From: Salinicoccus kekensis
Lineage (GTDB): Bacteria > Bacillota > Bacilli > Staphylococcales > Salinicoccaceae
NCBI RefSeq assembly: GCF_900220995.1
Contig: NZ_OBQF01000001.1
Location: 434,001 to 498,000, forward strand
DNA: 64,000 nt
Reading direction: 5' to 3'
Made by a program: the position numbers and the translations under genes. This document shows positions 29,498 through 39,015 of the stretch, one piece after another. Under the pieces are notes generated by a model. It searched no databases. It saw nothing but the letters and a program-made list of their open reading frames with translations, and was not told the origin of the DNA. How positions within the stretch are numbered: the first letter of the stretch is position 1; every line of letters starts with the position of its first letter.

Positions 29498-29512
29498 GAG
29501 GGAGGGAAATTT

Positions 29513-29689
29513 ATGACTAAAACATCTGTTAACAAGAATGAACCGATCGAAGATGCACTGCGTCGTTTTAAGCGTAATGTCTCTAAAAACGGCACTATCC
29601 AAGAAGCCCGTAAAAGAGAATATTATGAGAAGCCAAGCGTGAAGCGCAAGAAAAAATCCGAAGCAGCTCGCAAAAGAAAATTCAGATAA
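29513..29689 (+). CDS. rpsU: 30S ribosomal protein S21
   Basis: 58-residue basic ribosomal protein near the mRNA exit of the 30S subunit. The core [13 protein letters not shown] and the basic tail [13 protein letters not shown] are typical. GGAGGGAGGG (about 29497-29506) precedes ATG 29513. It has its own strong promoter and a terminator, so it is monocistronic. Confidence 0.97.
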   Translation: MTKTSVNKNEPIEDALRRFKRNVSKNGTIQEARKREYYEKPSVKRKKKSEAARKRKFR

Positions 29690-29711
29690 AATATCCTCCC
29701 TCGGATAATTT

Positions 29712-29747
29712 ATCATACAGGGACAGTACTATTATTTAATAGTGCTG
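29712..29747 (+). terminator. Intrinsic terminator after rpsU
   Basis: GACAGTACTA and TAGTGCTGTC arms (one G-T pair) around an AT loop, followed by seven T residues. Confidence 0.9.
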
Positions 29748-29826
29748 TCTTTTTTTCACATCTTGTCAGTACAGTTTATTTATTTTTGCATGGTAAGTAT
29801 GTATAATGAAGGTGGAGGGGATTTAC

Positions 29827-30510
29827 ATGGCGATGACTGATACATTTTTGGTTATGAATATTGTACATACATTCAGCGATGTTATTACCATGCCTGTAAT
29901 TGCCTTTATACTGCTGGCTATTTTCATCATCGGACTGGTGATGCAGCTTTTCTCCGAACGATTCAATTTTTATGGCCTTCTTTCAATCGCCGCCATGGTC
30001 TTATTTTTCTCCGGTCACCTTTTGACTGGTGAAAACAACCTCTGGGCGCTTGCATTGTTTGTCCTCGGCTCTTTTCTGGTGATTGTAGAGTTTTTTGTAA
30101 TCGGTACCTTTTTAGGGATAATAGGCATAATCCTCCTTTTGTTGAGCATTGTGCTGGTCAGCGGGAATATGATTCTATACTCGATATTCCTCCTGATTAT
30201 AATCATTATTGCATCTTTTATGGTGGTGGGTCTTATCAAATCCAAGAAAAGAAGAATTCCATTTTTGAACAGATTGATTTTAAGCGATGCGACCGATGCC
30301 GAGTCCGGTTATACATCATTTGATGACCGGTCCGATCTTATCGGCATCACAGCGAAGACCATAACCCCCCTCAGGCCGTCGGGGACGATACGTTATGGCG
30401 AGAGGCGGATTGATGCTGTTGCGGAAGGGTCGTACATCCCTGCCGACACTGAAGTGAAGGTCATACTTGTTGAAAGTTCGAGAGTTGTTGTACGTCCGAT
30501 TGAAGAATAG
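29827..30510 (+). CDS. NfeD-family membrane protein (YqeZ-like)
   Basis: 227-residue protein with four or so transmembrane helices in the first 145 residues and a C-terminal soluble OB-fold NfeD domain (DLIGITAKTITPLRPSGTIR onward). NfeD proteins work with flotillin/SPFH partners in membrane domain organisation. It is directly followed by floA, the standard pairing. GGTGGAGGGG fixes ATG 29827; a TATAAT at 29802 may be its -10. The N-terminal protease domain of the long NfeD form (B. subtilis YqeZ) is absent. Confidence 0.88.
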   Translation: MAMTDTFLVMNIVHTFSDVITMPVIAFILLAIFIIGLVMQLFSERFNFYGLLSIAAMVLFFSGHLLTGENNLWALALFVLGSFLVIVEFFVIGTFLGIIGIILLLLSIVLVSGNMILYSIFLLIIIIIASFMVVGLIKSKKRRIPFLNRLILSDATDAESGYTSFDDRSDLIGITAKTITPLRPSGTIRYGERRIDAVAEGSYIPADTEVKVILVESSRVVVRPIEE

Positions 30511-30533
30511 ATTAATTTAAAGGAGAGTTTTAT

Positions 30534-31541
30534 ATGGATTTTATGTTTATAGGTGGCGGATTATTAACGGTTATATTTTTAATCGTTATAGTATTCATCA
30601 TTCTGTCGTTCATCCTGTCATTTGTCCCGGTCGGCTTATGGATTTCAGCCATCGCTGCCGGAGTCAGAGTGGGAATTTTCACGCTTGTGGGGATGCGTCT
30701 GAGACGTGTCAAACCGAAACGTGTCATCGAACCGATGATCAAAGGTGACAAAGCGGGCATCAAGCTCAGTGTCAATCAGCTGGAGTCACATTTCCTTGCA
30801 GGTGGTAATGTCGACAGAGTCGTGGATGCACTGATTGCAGCCCAGCGTGCAGATATCAATTTGACGTTCGAACGTTGTGCGGCAATCGACCTTGCAGGCC
30901 GTGATGTATTGGAAGCGGTTCAAATGAGTGTAAACCCTAAAGTGATCGAAACACCGTTCATTGCAGGTGTGGCAATGGATGGTATTGAAGTGAAGGCTAA
31001 GGCCCGCATTACTGTACGTGCAAACATAGAACGTCTCGTCGGTGGTGCCGGTGAAGATACGATTGTTGCCCGTGTGGGTGAGGGTATCGTATCCACAATC
31101 GGTTCTTCGAACAAACATTCCGACGTATTGGAAAACCCTGACCGTATTTCCCAGACGGTGCTTGCAAAAGGTCTGGACTCAGGTACAGCTTTTGAGATAC
31201 TGTCCATAGATATTGCGGATGTGGATATCGGCAAGAACATCGGAGCCGACCTCCAGACAGAGCAGGCGGTGGCCGATAAGAACATTGCACAAGCTAAAGC
31301 TGAAGAGCGCCGTGCCATGGCCGTAGCTCAGGAGCAGGAGATGAAGGCCCGCGTTCAGGAGATGAGGGCGAAAGTTGTGGAAGCGGAGTCCAAAGTACCG
31401 CTTGCCTTTGCTGTAGCTCTTGAAAGCGGCAATATCGGAGTAAGCGACTATTATGATCTCAAAAATGTCGAAGCAGATACAAACATGAGGGATTCCATCA
31501 ATAAGATGACAGATCCGACTCGTTTCAAAGATGAAGAATAG
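30534..31541 (+). CDS. floA: Flotillin-like protein FloA
   Basis: 335-residue SPFH/flotillin-like scaffold of functional membrane microdomains. An N-terminal hydrophobic hairpin (about 3-55) anchors it. The SPFH region follows, then a coiled-coil of EA-rich repeats ([20 protein letters not shown], about 255-290). In Staphylococcus aureus FloA clusters virulence and secretion machinery and interacts with RNase Y. AAAGGAGA precedes ATG 30534. Confidence 0.95.
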   Translation: MDFMFIGGGLLTVIFLIVIVFIILSFILSFVPVGLWISAIAAGVRVGIFTLVGMRLRRVKPKRVIEPMIKGDKAGIKLSVNQLESHFLAGGNVDRVVDALIAAQRADINLTFERCAAIDLAGRDVLEAVQMSVNPKVIETPFIAGVAMDGIEVKAKARITVRANIERLVGGAGEDTIVARVGEGIVSTIGSSNKHSDVLENPDRISQTVLAKGLDSGTAFEILSIDIADVDIGKNIGADLQTEQAVADKNIAQAKAEERRAMAVAQEQEMKARVQEMRAKVVEAESKVPLAFAVALESGNIGVSDYYDLKNVEADTNMRDSINKMTDPTRFKDEE

Positions 31542-31552
31542 GGCGTGATATC

Positions 31553-32269
31553 ATGGAAGTATTACTGCCTCTATTAATTTTTGCAGGCGGAGTAATATAT
31601 TCTATTATAGCCAGCACCGGTAATAAGAACGAAGAAAAAAGAGATATCGATCCGGGTAAAATGGAAAGGCCGGGACGCTCGGCCCCGAGACCCCGGCAGC
31701 CGGAGGCGGGAAGACGGGAGCAGGGTCCGCGCGGCATGTTCGACGAGATGAAGCGCGAGTTCCAGAGTGAATATGAAAAAGCCATGGGCCGCACCGCAGG
31801 CGATACAGCAGGCGGTCCTGCCGAACCCGGCCGGGAAGGGCCCGCAAGACCGACCCGTGAAGATGTCAGACGGCGCGTTGATGAAGAGCGCCGGAAGCTT
31901 GAAGCAGACCGCCAGCGGGAGAAGAAAGAATCCTCAATGCGGGAGCGTTCGCGAGGTGAGGTCAACCGGGACAGAAAACCTGTTGAGAGAAAACAGAGTG
32001 AAAGAGCGGAAAGGGCAAGAGAAAAAGTCCGCACCGGTGCAGTGGATACCAAAGTTGAGCCTGTAGGCGCAATTGGAGGCGTGGGCGGGGAAATCACCGA
32101 TGAGGCGCGTTATTCATATGGTGATGACCGGACCTCGATTCATGAAAAAGGAAAGAAACAGAGAACCGCATTTTCCTCAAATGATCTTACCTTTGATAAC
32201 AAAGCCATCGTGAATGGCGTCGTCTTCAGTGAAATATTGGGGAAACCGAAATCCCGTACCCGTAAATGA
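31553..32269 (+). CDS. Charged membrane-anchored protein downstream of floA
   Basis: 238 residues: one N-terminal transmembrane helix (about 3-22), then about 150 residues of low-complexity Arg/Glu/Pro/Gly-rich sequence likely to be disordered, then a less biased C-terminal segment (about 180-238) ending basic. It lies 11 nt after floA and ends at a terminator, so it is the third cistron of the nfeD-floA unit, a position where B. subtilis has yqfB. I cannot assign a function; the middle differs in composition from its neighbours. Confidence 0.75.
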   Translation: MEVLLPLLIFAGGVIYSIIASTGNKNEEKRDIDPGKMERPGRSAPRPRQPEAGRREQGPRGMFDEMKREFQSEYEKAMGRTAGDTAGGPAEPGREGPARPTREDVRRRVDEERRKLEADRQREKKESSMRERSRGEVNRDRKPVERKQSERAERAREKVRTGAVDTKVEPVGAIGGVGGEITDEARYSYGDDRTSIHEKGKKQRTAFSSNDLTFDNKAIVNGVVFSEILGKPKSRTRK

Positions 32270-32273
32270 TATG

Positions 32274-32306
32274 ATGACACACAGTACTGTTCTGTGTGTC
32301 ATTTTT
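32274..32306 (+). terminator. Intrinsic terminator of the floA operon
   Basis: ATGACACACAG and CTGTGTGTCAT form an 11-bp stem with a 7-nt loop and a T tail. Confidence 0.9.
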
Positions 32307-32361
32307 CATGTTTCAAAGAGACGGAATTAGAGAATATGATAAAGAACAGGAGGTGTAGATT

Positions 32362-32640
32362 ATGAGTGTGGATATTAAAAAAGGTGAAAACATGTTCTTC
32401 GTCGGAGAGGATGAACTGAATCCGGAAGCTTATGTTTCCTATGTAGTGGATGAGGATGGCGATTTCATCATCGACAGTACCCAGGTCGCCGATCAGTTAA
32501 GCGGTCAGGGCATCGGAAGTGCCCTCGTCCGGATGGTGGTCGAGTATGCGAAGGAAGAGGATAAAAGAATCGTTCCCGAGTGTCCTTTTGCAAGGGCAGT
32601 GATGGAGAGGGAAGAAGAGTCGAAAAAAATGATAAAGTGA
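32362..32640 (+). CDS. Short GNAT-family N-acetyltransferase (YjdJ/NATD1-like)
   Basis: 92-residue minimal acetyltransferase of the COG2388 type. The acetyl-CoA pyrophosphate-binding loop is QLSGQGIGSALVRMVVEYA (R/Q-x-x-G-x-G/A form) and the tail IVPECPFARAVME matches the family. Substrate unknown. AGGAGGTG precedes ATG 32362. It lies between two terminators and is probably monocistronic. Confidence 0.85.
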   Translation: MSVDIKKGENMFFVGEDELNPEAYVSYVVDEDGDFIIDSTQVADQLSGQGIGSALVRMVVEYAKEEDKRIVPECPFARAVMEREEESKKMIK

Positions 32641-32668
32641 AATAAGCTCATAAGGGCTTATTTTTTTG
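32641..32668 (+). terminator. Intrinsic terminator after the mini-GNAT gene
   Basis: AATAAGCTC and GGGCTTATT arms (one mismatch) around ATAA, then seven T residues. Confidence 0.85.
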
Positions 32669-32764
32669 TTGTGCAGGCTGTCCCATACCCGGCGAATTTA
32701 TTGCAGACGGGTTTCTATAATGGTAAATTTAAGGTAACCACAAATAAATTAAAGGGGTTTGTAC

Positions 32765-33703
32765 ATGCCTAATATAATAAATATAGACAGTCTCGAGGAA
32801 GCGCAGGCGCTCATCGGGGCGAATGATGCACATATTACATTTTTGGAAGATATGTTCGATGTCACCATCCATACGCTCGGCAATGAGATCACAGTGAGCG
32901 GGCAGGATGATGACAATGTCGAACTGGCAGAGGATGTGCTCATTCATTTGCTTAAAATCATCCAGCGGGGGATGAAAGTGAATTTAAGGGATGTTCAGTC
33001 GGCATCAAGCATGGCGAAGAACGGGACGATTGAGTATCTCCTTGATCTATATAATGAAGTGATTGCCAAAGATAATAAAGGCAAGGGCATACGTGCCAAA
33101 ACCACCGGACAAAGGTTGTATATCGAAAACATCAAACGGAGTGATCTCACTTTCGGCATCGGTCCGGCGGGTACAGGTAAGACATTCCTTGCCGTTGTGC
33201 TTGCCTGCCAGATGCTGAGGGAAGGTCAGGTCAAACGGATCGTTTTGACACGTCCTGCCGTCGAGGCCGGGGAAAATCTCGGTTTCCTGCCGGGGGATCT
33301 GAAGGAGAAGGTGGACCCATATCTCAGACCGCTGTATGATGGTCTCCACACAGTCCTCGGGACCGAGCAGACTGACCGGCTGGTGGAACGCGGCGTCATC
33401 GAAGTTGCACCGCTCGCCTATATGAGGGGACGTACATTGAATGATGCGTTCTGCATCCTCGATGAGGCGCAGAATACTACAGAAATGCAGATGAAAATGT
33501 TTTTGACCCGCCTCGGTTTCGGTTCAAAAATGGTCGTCACGGGGGATGAAACCCAGATAGACCTGCCCGGAGCGACGAAAAGCGGTTTGATAGAAGCTGT
33601 GAGAAGGCTTGACGATGTAAAGGGCGTCGCCATCAACCGCATGGATGAAACTGATGTTGTCAGGCATCCGCTTGTTTCAAAAATCATTAAAGCCTATGAA
33701 TAG
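32765..33703 (+). CDS. phoH: PhoH family ATPase
   Basis: 312-residue PhoH-type ATPase. The Walker A motif GPAGTGKTFLAVVLA lies near residue 140 and Walker B is DEAQNTTEMQMKMFLTR. An N-terminal KH-like region is present. PhoH is coupled to YbeY in Bacilli and is thought to act in RNA metabolism; despite its name, phosphate control is not evident here (no TTTACA array upstream). ATG 32765 is preferred over TTG 32759 with AAAGGGG upstream. Confidence 0.94.
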   Translation: MPNIINIDSLEEAQALIGANDAHITFLEDMFDVTIHTLGNEITVSGQDDDNVELAEDVLIHLLKIIQRGMKVNLRDVQSASSMAKNGTIEYLLDLYNEVIAKDNKGKGIRAKTTGQRLYIENIKRSDLTFGIGPAGTGKTFLAVVLACQMLREGQVKRIVLTRPAVEAGENLGFLPGDLKEKVDPYLRPLYDGLHTVLGTEQTDRLVERGVIEVAPLAYMRGRTLNDAFCILDEAQNTTEMQMKMFLTRLGFGSKMVVTGDETQIDLPGATKSGLIEAVRRLDDVKGVAINRMDETDVVRHPLVSKIIKAYE

Positions 33704-33714
33704 AGGGGTGCACT

Positions 33715-34179
33715 ATGCTGACAGTCGATTTTATAGATGAGGAAGGATATACTTCCGGGAGCGAGCAGGATGAAATCAACCGTTTGCTGAATTTCGCATA
33801 CGAAGAACTGGAATCCGGTTCAAATGCAGAAATCAGTGTCTCGTTTGTGGACAATGAAGCGATACGTGAGATCAATCATCAGTACAGGAATAAAGACCAA
33901 GTGACTGATGTCATCTCATTTGCCATGGAAGACGATGAATTCAACCTGATACATGAAGAAGCCCCAAGGACGCTCGGGGACATCATCATCTCCACCGGCC
34001 GTGCAAAGGAACAGGCGGAAGATTACGGTCACAGTTACCGGCGCGAATTATTGTTCCTGTCACTTCACGGTTTCCTTCATCTGCTGGGATATGACCATAT
34101 GGAAGAAGCAGATGAAAGAGAAATGAACCGGCTTCAGGATGAGATCCTGGAGAATTTCGGCGTATCGAGAGATGAGTGA
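33715..34179 (+). CDS. ybeY: Endoribonuclease YbeY
   Basis: 154-residue metal-dependent endoribonuclease acting in 16S rRNA 3'-end maturation and ribosome quality control. The zinc motif HGFLHLLGYDH (HxxxHxxxxxH) lies near residues 119-129. It is 11 nt after phoH and its stop overlaps the possible GTG start of dgkA. Confidence 0.96.
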   Translation: MLTVDFIDEEGYTSGSEQDEINRLLNFAYEELESGSNAEISVSFVDNEAIREINHQYRNKDQVTDVISFAMEDDEFNLIHEEAPRTLGDIIISTGRAKEQAEDYGHSYRRELLFLSLHGFLHLLGYDHMEEADEREMNRLQDEILENFGVSRDE

Positions 34180-34181
34180 CG

Positions 34182-34529
34182 ATGAAGCGGTTCAAATATG
34201 CGCTGCAGGGCATCAGGGTCCTGTTTGGTAAGGACCATCATTTCGCGGTGCATTTGCTGTTTGCTTTGATCGTTGCGGCAGCCGGATTTTTATTCGGGTT
34301 GAACACGCTGGAATGGCTTTTCATCATCGGTGCAGTCTTTATCGTGCTGATCAGTGAGGTCGTCAACACGAGCCTTGAGTATACAGTGGATCTCGTGACT
34401 GATGAATTTCACGAGCTTGCAAAGCGTGCCAAGGACACTTCAGCCCTTGCCGTACTGCTTGCGTCGCTGTATGCGGCAATAACGGGATTGATCATCTTCA
34501 TCCCGAAAATAATAGTTTTTTTTACTTAG
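34182..34529 (+). CDS. dgkA: Undecaprenol/diacylglycerol kinase family protein
   Basis: 115-residue membrane kinase with three transmembrane helices and the conserved segment ISEVVNTSLEYTVDLVTDEFH carrying the catalytic glutamate and metal ligands. In Gram-positive bacteria this family phosphorylates undecaprenol to recycle the cell-wall lipid carrier rather than diacylglycerol. ATG 34182 is favoured; GTG 34176 is an alternative in frame. Confidence 0.92.
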   Translation: MKRFKYALQGIRVLFGKDHHFAVHLLFALIVAAAGFLFGLNTLEWLFIIGAVFIVLISEVVNTSLEYTVDLVTDEFHELAKRAKDTSALAVLLASLYAAITGLIIFIPKIIVFFT

Positions 34530-34541
34530 GAGAGTGAATAT

Positions 34542-34955
34542 ATGGACGACGGGATTTTTAAGGAAGAATGGCTGGCAGAAGCCGTTGAAGCACAGAGCCG
34601 CGCCTATACACCTTACTCGAATTTCAACGTGGGTGCATTGCTTGTGACTGAAGATGACCAGCATATATACGGTGCAAATATAGAAAACGCATCATATCCT
34701 GCGACGATCTGCGCTGAACGCAGCGCTTTGGTGAGTGCCTATTCGAACAACATCACGAAGTTCAAGGCACTTGTCGTCGTAACGGATGCAAATGAGCCGG
34801 CAAGCCCGTGCGGCATATGCCGCCAGGTCATGAAGGAGCTCTGTCATGATGATATGCCGGTATATCTGACCAGCAAGACTGGAAAAGTGATCAAACGCAC
34901 AGTGGATGATTTGCTGCCGCTGGGCTTCTCAGGGAAGGACATGGAAAATGAGTGA
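34542..34955 (+). CDS. cdd: Cytidine deaminase
   Basis: 137-residue tetrameric-type zinc deaminase converting cytidine and deoxycytidine to uridine and deoxyuridine. Zinc ligands are in [11 protein letters not shown] and PCGICRQ, with [10 protein letters not shown] at the substrate site. TAGGAGAG precedes the start. The 3' end overlaps the era start by 8 nt. Confidence 0.96.
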   Translation: MDDGIFKEEWLAEAVEAQSRAYTPYSNFNVGALLVTEDDQHIYGANIENASYPATICAERSALVSAYSNNITKFKALVVVTDANEPASPCGICRQVMKELCHDDMPVYLTSKTGKVIKRTVDDLLPLGFSGKDMENE

Positions 34956-35856
34956 AGATATTTTCAAATCAGGCTTCATCAGCATCATCGGCCGGCCGAA
35001 TGTAGGAAAATCAACCTTCATGAACAAAGTGCTGGGCCAAAAGGTTGCGATAATGTCGGATAAGCCGCAGACGACAAGGAATAAAATACAAGGTGTCTAC
35101 ACGACCGAACAATCCCAGATGATCTTCATCGATACACCGGGAATCCATAAACCGAAGCACCAGCTCGGTGAGCATATGATGAAAGTCGCCCGCAATACAT
35201 TGAGGGAAACGGAAGTCATACTTTTCATCATCAATGTTGCCGACGAAATCGGCAGGGGCGATGAATACATCATCGAAATGCTGAAGAATACAACGACACC
35301 GATCATCCTGGTGCTCAATAAGATAGATCTCGTGCATCCGGATGAATTGATCAAACAGATTGAAGTATATAAAGATACACTGGACTTCAGTGAAATCGTT
35401 CCGATATCGGCACTGCAGGGCAATAATGTCGATAGGCTTCTGGAAGTCATAGAGGGCTATCTGCCCGAGGGACCGATGTATTACCCTGAAGACAGGGTGA
35501 CCGACCATCCCGAGCATTTCATAGTGAGTGAGCTCATCCGTGAAAAAGCACTCCATTTGACGAGTCAGGAAATCCCCCATGCCATCGGTGTGGAAGTGGA
35601 AAAGATGAAGGCGAATGAAGAAGGCGGCAAAGTCCACGTGCAGGCTACGATTTATGTGGAACGTGAGTCGCAAAAAGGCATGGTCATCGGTAAAGGCGGC
35701 AAGATGCTGAAGGAAATCGGCAAACTGGCAAGAGTCGATATAGAGAATCTTCTCGGCAGCAAAGTCTATCTTGAACTGTGGGTGAAAGTGCAGAAGGATT
35801 GGCGCAATAAAACAAACTTCATACGTTCACTTGGCTACAGGGATGATGAATACTAG
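34948..35856 (+). CDS. era: GTPase Era
   Basis: 302-residue ribosome-assembly GTPase that binds the 3' end of 16S rRNA. G motifs: GRPNVGKST (G1), DTPG (G3), NKIDL (G4), then the C-terminal KH domain with [14 protein letters not shown]. The frame is open from 34906, but ATG 34948 begins the conserved protein and overlaps the cdd stop. Together with ybeY this is a 16S maturation gene cluster. Confidence 0.97.
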   Translation: MSEDIFKSGFISIIGRPNVGKSTFMNKVLGQKVAIMSDKPQTTRNKIQGVYTTEQSQMIFIDTPGIHKPKHQLGEHMMKVARNTLRETEVILFIINVADEIGRGDEYIIEMLKNTTTPIILVLNKIDLVHPDELIKQIEVYKDTLDFSEIVPISALQGNNVDRLLEVIEGYLPEGPMYYPEDRVTDHPEHFIVSELIREKALHLTSQEIPHAIGVEVEKMKANEEGGKVHVQATIYVERESQKGMVIGKGGKMLKEIGKLARVDIENLLGSKVYLELWVKVQKDWRNKTNFIRSLGYRDDEY

Positions 35857-35864
35857 GTGATAAT

Positions 35865-36635
35865 ATGATATATCAGCAAAAAGGCGTAATGATCCGGCAG
35901 ACGAATTACAGTGAGTCCAGCCGGATCATTACTATTTTAAATGAAGATGGTGTGATGGTGCCTCTGATGGCCCGCGGCTTCAACAAGCCGAAAAGCCCGT
36001 TCATCGTTCTCCGGCAGGGATTCAAGGAAGCGCTGTTCACCTATAACCGCTTCAAAGGCATCGGCACACTGAATGAAGTGGATGTAATTTCCCACTTCAA
36101 AGGCATCAACGAAGATTTTGAGTTGTTCTCCTACGGCAGTTATATAATGGAGTTTGTGACGCGCATTTTGAATGATGAGGATGTCACGCCGAAGAACTTC
36201 GAGCTGCTTATGAAAGGCTTTAAATTACTTGAAAAGAAGGAAGAAAACGAGAAAAATGCGACGACATCGATGGTGGCCATCAAGTTGATGCCTCAGTACG
36301 GCATCGAAATCAATGTGGATGAGTGCGCACTGTGTGGAAGCAGGGCGTATGACACTTTCAGCCATTACTCATTTATATACCACAGTGTAATATGCGATCA
36401 CTGCGCAAATGAGGAAACGCTGGAGCGGTCGGTGAACATCGGCAACCGGATCATATATCTGGCTGCATATATGAAGAACGTCAAGCTGGATATGATCAAT
36501 TCAATCAAGGTCAACCCGGAAAACGGCAGGCAACTCCTGAATTTTACGGAAATGATTTATGATGAATACGCCGGGGTATATTTCAAAGCAAGGAAAATGG
36601 TCAAAGGCATGACTGGGGTGGATGAAAATCCCTGA
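35865..36635 (+). CDS. recO: DNA repair protein RecO
   Basis: 256-residue recombination mediator that, with RecR, loads RecA on SSB-coated DNA. It has an N-terminal OB fold (from YQQKGVMIRQTNYSESS) and a four-cysteine zinc motif, CALC ... CDHC, at about residues 153-185. It follows era by 8 nt, the usual order. Confidence 0.95.
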   Translation: MIYQQKGVMIRQTNYSESSRIITILNEDGVMVPLMARGFNKPKSPFIVLRQGFKEALFTYNRFKGIGTLNEVDVISHFKGINEDFELFSYGSYIMEFVTRILNDEDVTPKNFELLMKGFKLLEKKEENEKNATTSMVAIKLMPQYGIEINVDECALCGSRAYDTFSHYSFIYHSVICDHCANEETLERSVNIGNRIIYLAAYMKNVKLDMINSIKVNPENGRQLLNFTEMIYDEYAGVYFKARKMVKGMTGVDENP

Positions 36636-36665
36636 TCGCTCCATATATGAGACAGAAAGACAAAA

Positions 36666-36694
36666 AAACAGGCGACGGAAAATCCGTCACCTGT
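36666..36694 (-). terminator. Intrinsic terminator of glyQS
   Basis: ACAGGTGACGGA and TCCGTCGCCTGT form a 12-bp stem followed by a T run on the minus strand. The single non-Watson-Crick position is a G-U pair in glyQS RNA but a C-A mismatch in the recO direction, so the hairpin favours the minus strand. Confidence 0.85.
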
Positions 36695-36715
36695 TCTTCA
36701 TTTTATACTGCCTGT

Positions 36716-38092
36716 TTAGAATTTGATTCTTTCTTTCAGGAAGCCGTTCACTTCATCAATCGGCATCCTTTTCTGTTCCATCGTATCCCTGTCACGCACC
36801 GTCACCATGTTGTCCTCCAGTGAGTCGAAGTCGAATGTGATGCAGTAAGGCGTACCGATCTCATCCTGACGACGGTATCTTTTACCGATCGACTGTGATT
36901 CGTCAAACTCCACGTTGAAGTCAGGTGCCAATTTCTCATAGACTTTGATGGCATCCTCACTCAACTTCTTTGATAGCGGCAGGACTGCTGCCTTGAATGG
37001 CGCAAGACTCGGGTGGAATCTCATGACAGTCCTGGATTCACCGTTTTCAAGTGTTTCCTCCTCATAAGCATCACTCATGAATGCCAGAGTCACACGGTCG
37101 AGTCCAAGAGCCGGCTCGATGACGAACGGGATGAATTTCTCACCTGATTCCTGATCGTGGTAAGTCATATCTTCATTTGAGTGCTCCATGTGCTGTTTCA
37201 GGTCAAAGTTTGTACGGCTCGCAATGCCCCACAGCTCTCCCCAGCCGAACGGGAATTTATATTCTATATCCGTTGTGGCATTCGAATAGTGGGAAAGCTC
37301 ATCCTCATCATGATCACGCATGCGCAGGTTGCCTTCTGCAAGACCGAGTTCAAGGAGCCAGTTCTGACAGAAGTCTTTCCAGTATTTCTGCCATTCGACT
37401 TCGGTGCCCGGCTGACAGAAGAATTCAAGTTCCATCTGTTCGAATTCCCTCGTCCTGAAGATGAAGTTGCCCGGCGTGATTTCGTTACGGAATGATTTGC
37501 CGATCATGCCGATGCCGAAAGGCAGTTTTTTACGCATCGTCCTCTGGACATTTTTATAGTTTACAAAGATGCCCTGTGCCGTCTCAGGACGCAGGAAAAT
37601 TTCGTTCGTCGATGATTCCGTCACACCCTGGAATGTTTTGAACATCAGGTTGAACTGGCGGATGTCGGTATAATCATGTGCGCCGCATGTCGGGCAATTG
37701 ATATCACGCTCGTCGATGATGTTTTTCATCTCATCGAAGCTCAAACCATCGGCTACAAAAGTATCGTCTTCTTTTTGAACCACATTTTCAATAAGTTTAT
37801 CCGCGCGGTGACGGCTTTTACATTCCTTGCAGTCAATCATCGGATCATTGAAGTTGTTCAGATGGCCTGAAGCTTCCCATGTTTTAGGGTTCATCAGGAT
37901 TGCAGCATCCACACCCACGTTGTAAGGGGATTCCTGGATGAACTTTTTCCACCAGGCAGCCTTCACGTTGTTCTTCAGCTCGACGCCAAGCGGCCCGTAA
38001 TCCCATGTATTGGCAAGGCCGCCATAGATTTCACTTCCCGGGAATACGAATCCCCGTGATTTTGATAAATTTACAATTTTGTCCATGTCCAT
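36716..38092 (-). CDS. glyQS: Glycyl-tRNA synthetase (single-chain, dimeric type)
   Basis: 458-residue class II synthetase of the alpha2 type. It opens [20 protein letters not shown], has class II motifs 2 ([15 protein letters not shown] and the following arginine region) and 3 (EPALGLDRV), and an anticodon-binding C-terminal domain. The [12 protein letters not shown] and CPTCGAH cysteines form an inserted zinc-ribbon typical of this type. ATG 38092 has AAGGAG 8 nt upstream. Expression is controlled by the T-box upstream. Confidence 0.97.
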   Translation of the reverse strand: MDMDKIVNLSKSRGFVFPGSEIYGGLANTWDYGPLGVELKNNVKAAWWKKFIQESPYNVGVDAAILMNPKTWEASGHLNNFNDPMIDCKECKSRHRADKLIENVVQKEDDTFVADGLSFDEMKNIIDERDINCPTCGAHDYTDIRQFNLMFKTFQGVTESSTNEIFLRPETAQGIFVNYKNVQRTMRKKLPFGIGMIGKSFRNEITPGNFIFRTREFEQMELEFFCQPGTEVEWQKYWKDFCQNWLLELGLAEGNLRMRDHDEDELSHYSNATTDIEYKFPFGWGELWGIASRTNFDLKQHMEHSNEDMTYHDQESGEKFIPFVIEPALGLDRVTLAFMSDAYEEETLENGESRTVMRFHPSLAPFKAAVLPLSKKLSEDAIKVYEKLAPDFNVEFDESQSIGKRYRRQDEIGTPYCITFDFDSLEDNMVTVRDRDTMEQKRMPIDEVNGFLKERIKF

Positions 38093-38106
38093 AAATAACA
38101 CTCCTT

Positions 38107-38290
38107 AAAGTAATTTTGAATATAAAAAAGTCCCAGGACAGCTAATGCAACGCTGTCCTGGGACGAGTTTATACCCGCGGTTCCACCCAAATTAGTGTTT
38201 CCACTCACTTTTAATATACAATTTCATGTTTAATACTCATTATATGCCATTTACAGATGTTAAGCTCCCACCGCCCTTAACTCGCTTAAG
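38107..38290 (-). promoter_or_regulatory. Glycine T-box riboswitch of glyQS
   Basis: On the minus strand the conserved T-box GGGTGGAACCGCGG lies at 38188-38175, upstream of a terminator hairpin. It lets uncharged tRNA-Gly stabilise an antiterminator. A small stem (GTTAAG/CTTAAC) forms part of stem I, and a GGC at 38248-38246, followed by A, is a candidate glycine specifier on its 3' side, with low certainty. As in other glyQS leaders it is short and appears to lack stem II. Confidence 0.92.
38124..38164 (-). terminator. T-box terminator hairpin
   Basis: GTCCCAGGACAGC and GCTGTCCTGGGAC pair perfectly over 13 bp around a 9-nt loop, followed by six T residues, 32 nt before the glyQS start. Confidence 0.95.
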
Positions 38291-38293
38291 ACC

Positions 38294-38322
38294 ATTATAT
38301 AAAATGTTAATTGGAAGTGCAA
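38294..38322 (-). promoter_or_regulatory. glyQS promoter
   Basis: On the minus strand TTGCAC (38322-38317), 17-bp spacer, TATAAT (38299-38294), placed correctly to start the T-box leader. Confidence 0.8.
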
Positions 38323-38386
38323 ACATTTCATTGTATTTCTTTATCTTTCAAGGTGTATTATAATTATTGGTATTGGGAGTGAGGCC

Positions 38387-39004
38387 ATGGAACTGAACAG
38401 CAGGCAGGAGAAGATATTGAAAATCGTCAAACAGCATGGACCGATAACCGGGAGCAAAATTGCAGAGCAGCTGTCTTTGACAAGAGCAACTTTAAGGCCG
38501 GACCTTGCAATTTTGACGATGAGCGGTTATTTGGATGCCCGTCCGCGTGTCGGGTATTTTTACACCGGCAAGGAACCGGAAGAAATTTTAACAACCAAGA
38601 TCCGGAATATTTTGGTCAGGGATGTACAAAGCCTGCCGATTTTGATCAAAGAGGACACATCCATCTACGAAGCCATTGTAAAGATGTTCCTTGAGGATGT
38701 AGGCACATTGTATGCCATAGATGATGACAGGGAACTGGTCGGCGTCATATCCCGTAAAGACCTTTTGAAAGGCACGATGGGGAAGAATGATATCGAGAAG
38801 ACACCTGTGAGCATCATCATGACCCGCAAGCCCCATATCACGACATGCTATCCGAACGATCTTCTAATTTATGCGGCGAACCAGCTGATAGAAAAACAGA
38901 TCGATTCCATACCGGTCATAGATAAGGAAGACGGGAAAGAAGTGGTGATCGGCAGGATCACCAAAACCAATATCACAAGAGTGTTCGTCAATTTAATGGA
39001 ATAA
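38387..39004 (+). CDS. ccpN: Transcriptional repressor CcpN (HTH plus CBS domains)
   Basis: 205 residues. The N-terminal helix-turn-helix (about 5-60, [21 protein letters not shown]) is followed by two CBS domains (about 75-205) that bind adenine nucleotides. In B. subtilis CcpN (YqzB) represses gapB and pckA in glycolytic conditions; its partner YqfL lies next to it, as here. GGGAGTGAGG precedes ATG 38387. It is transcribed divergently from glyQS. Confidence 0.92.
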   Translation: MELNSRQEKILKIVKQHGPITGSKIAEQLSLTRATLRPDLAILTMSGYLDARPRVGYFYTGKEPEEILTTKIRNILVRDVQSLPILIKEDTSIYEAIVKMFLEDVGTLYAIDDDRELVGVISRKDLLKGTMGKNDIEKTPVSIIMTRKPHITTCYPNDLLIYAANQLIEKQIDSIPVIDKEDGKEVVIGRITKTNITRVFVNLME

Positions 39005-39015
39005 GGAGTGTCGCT

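Noticed and set aside
32765-33703. phoH as a member of the Pho regulon
   Set aside because: Its name suggests phosphate control, but there is no TTTACA array upstream and its linkage to ybeY points to RNA metabolism.
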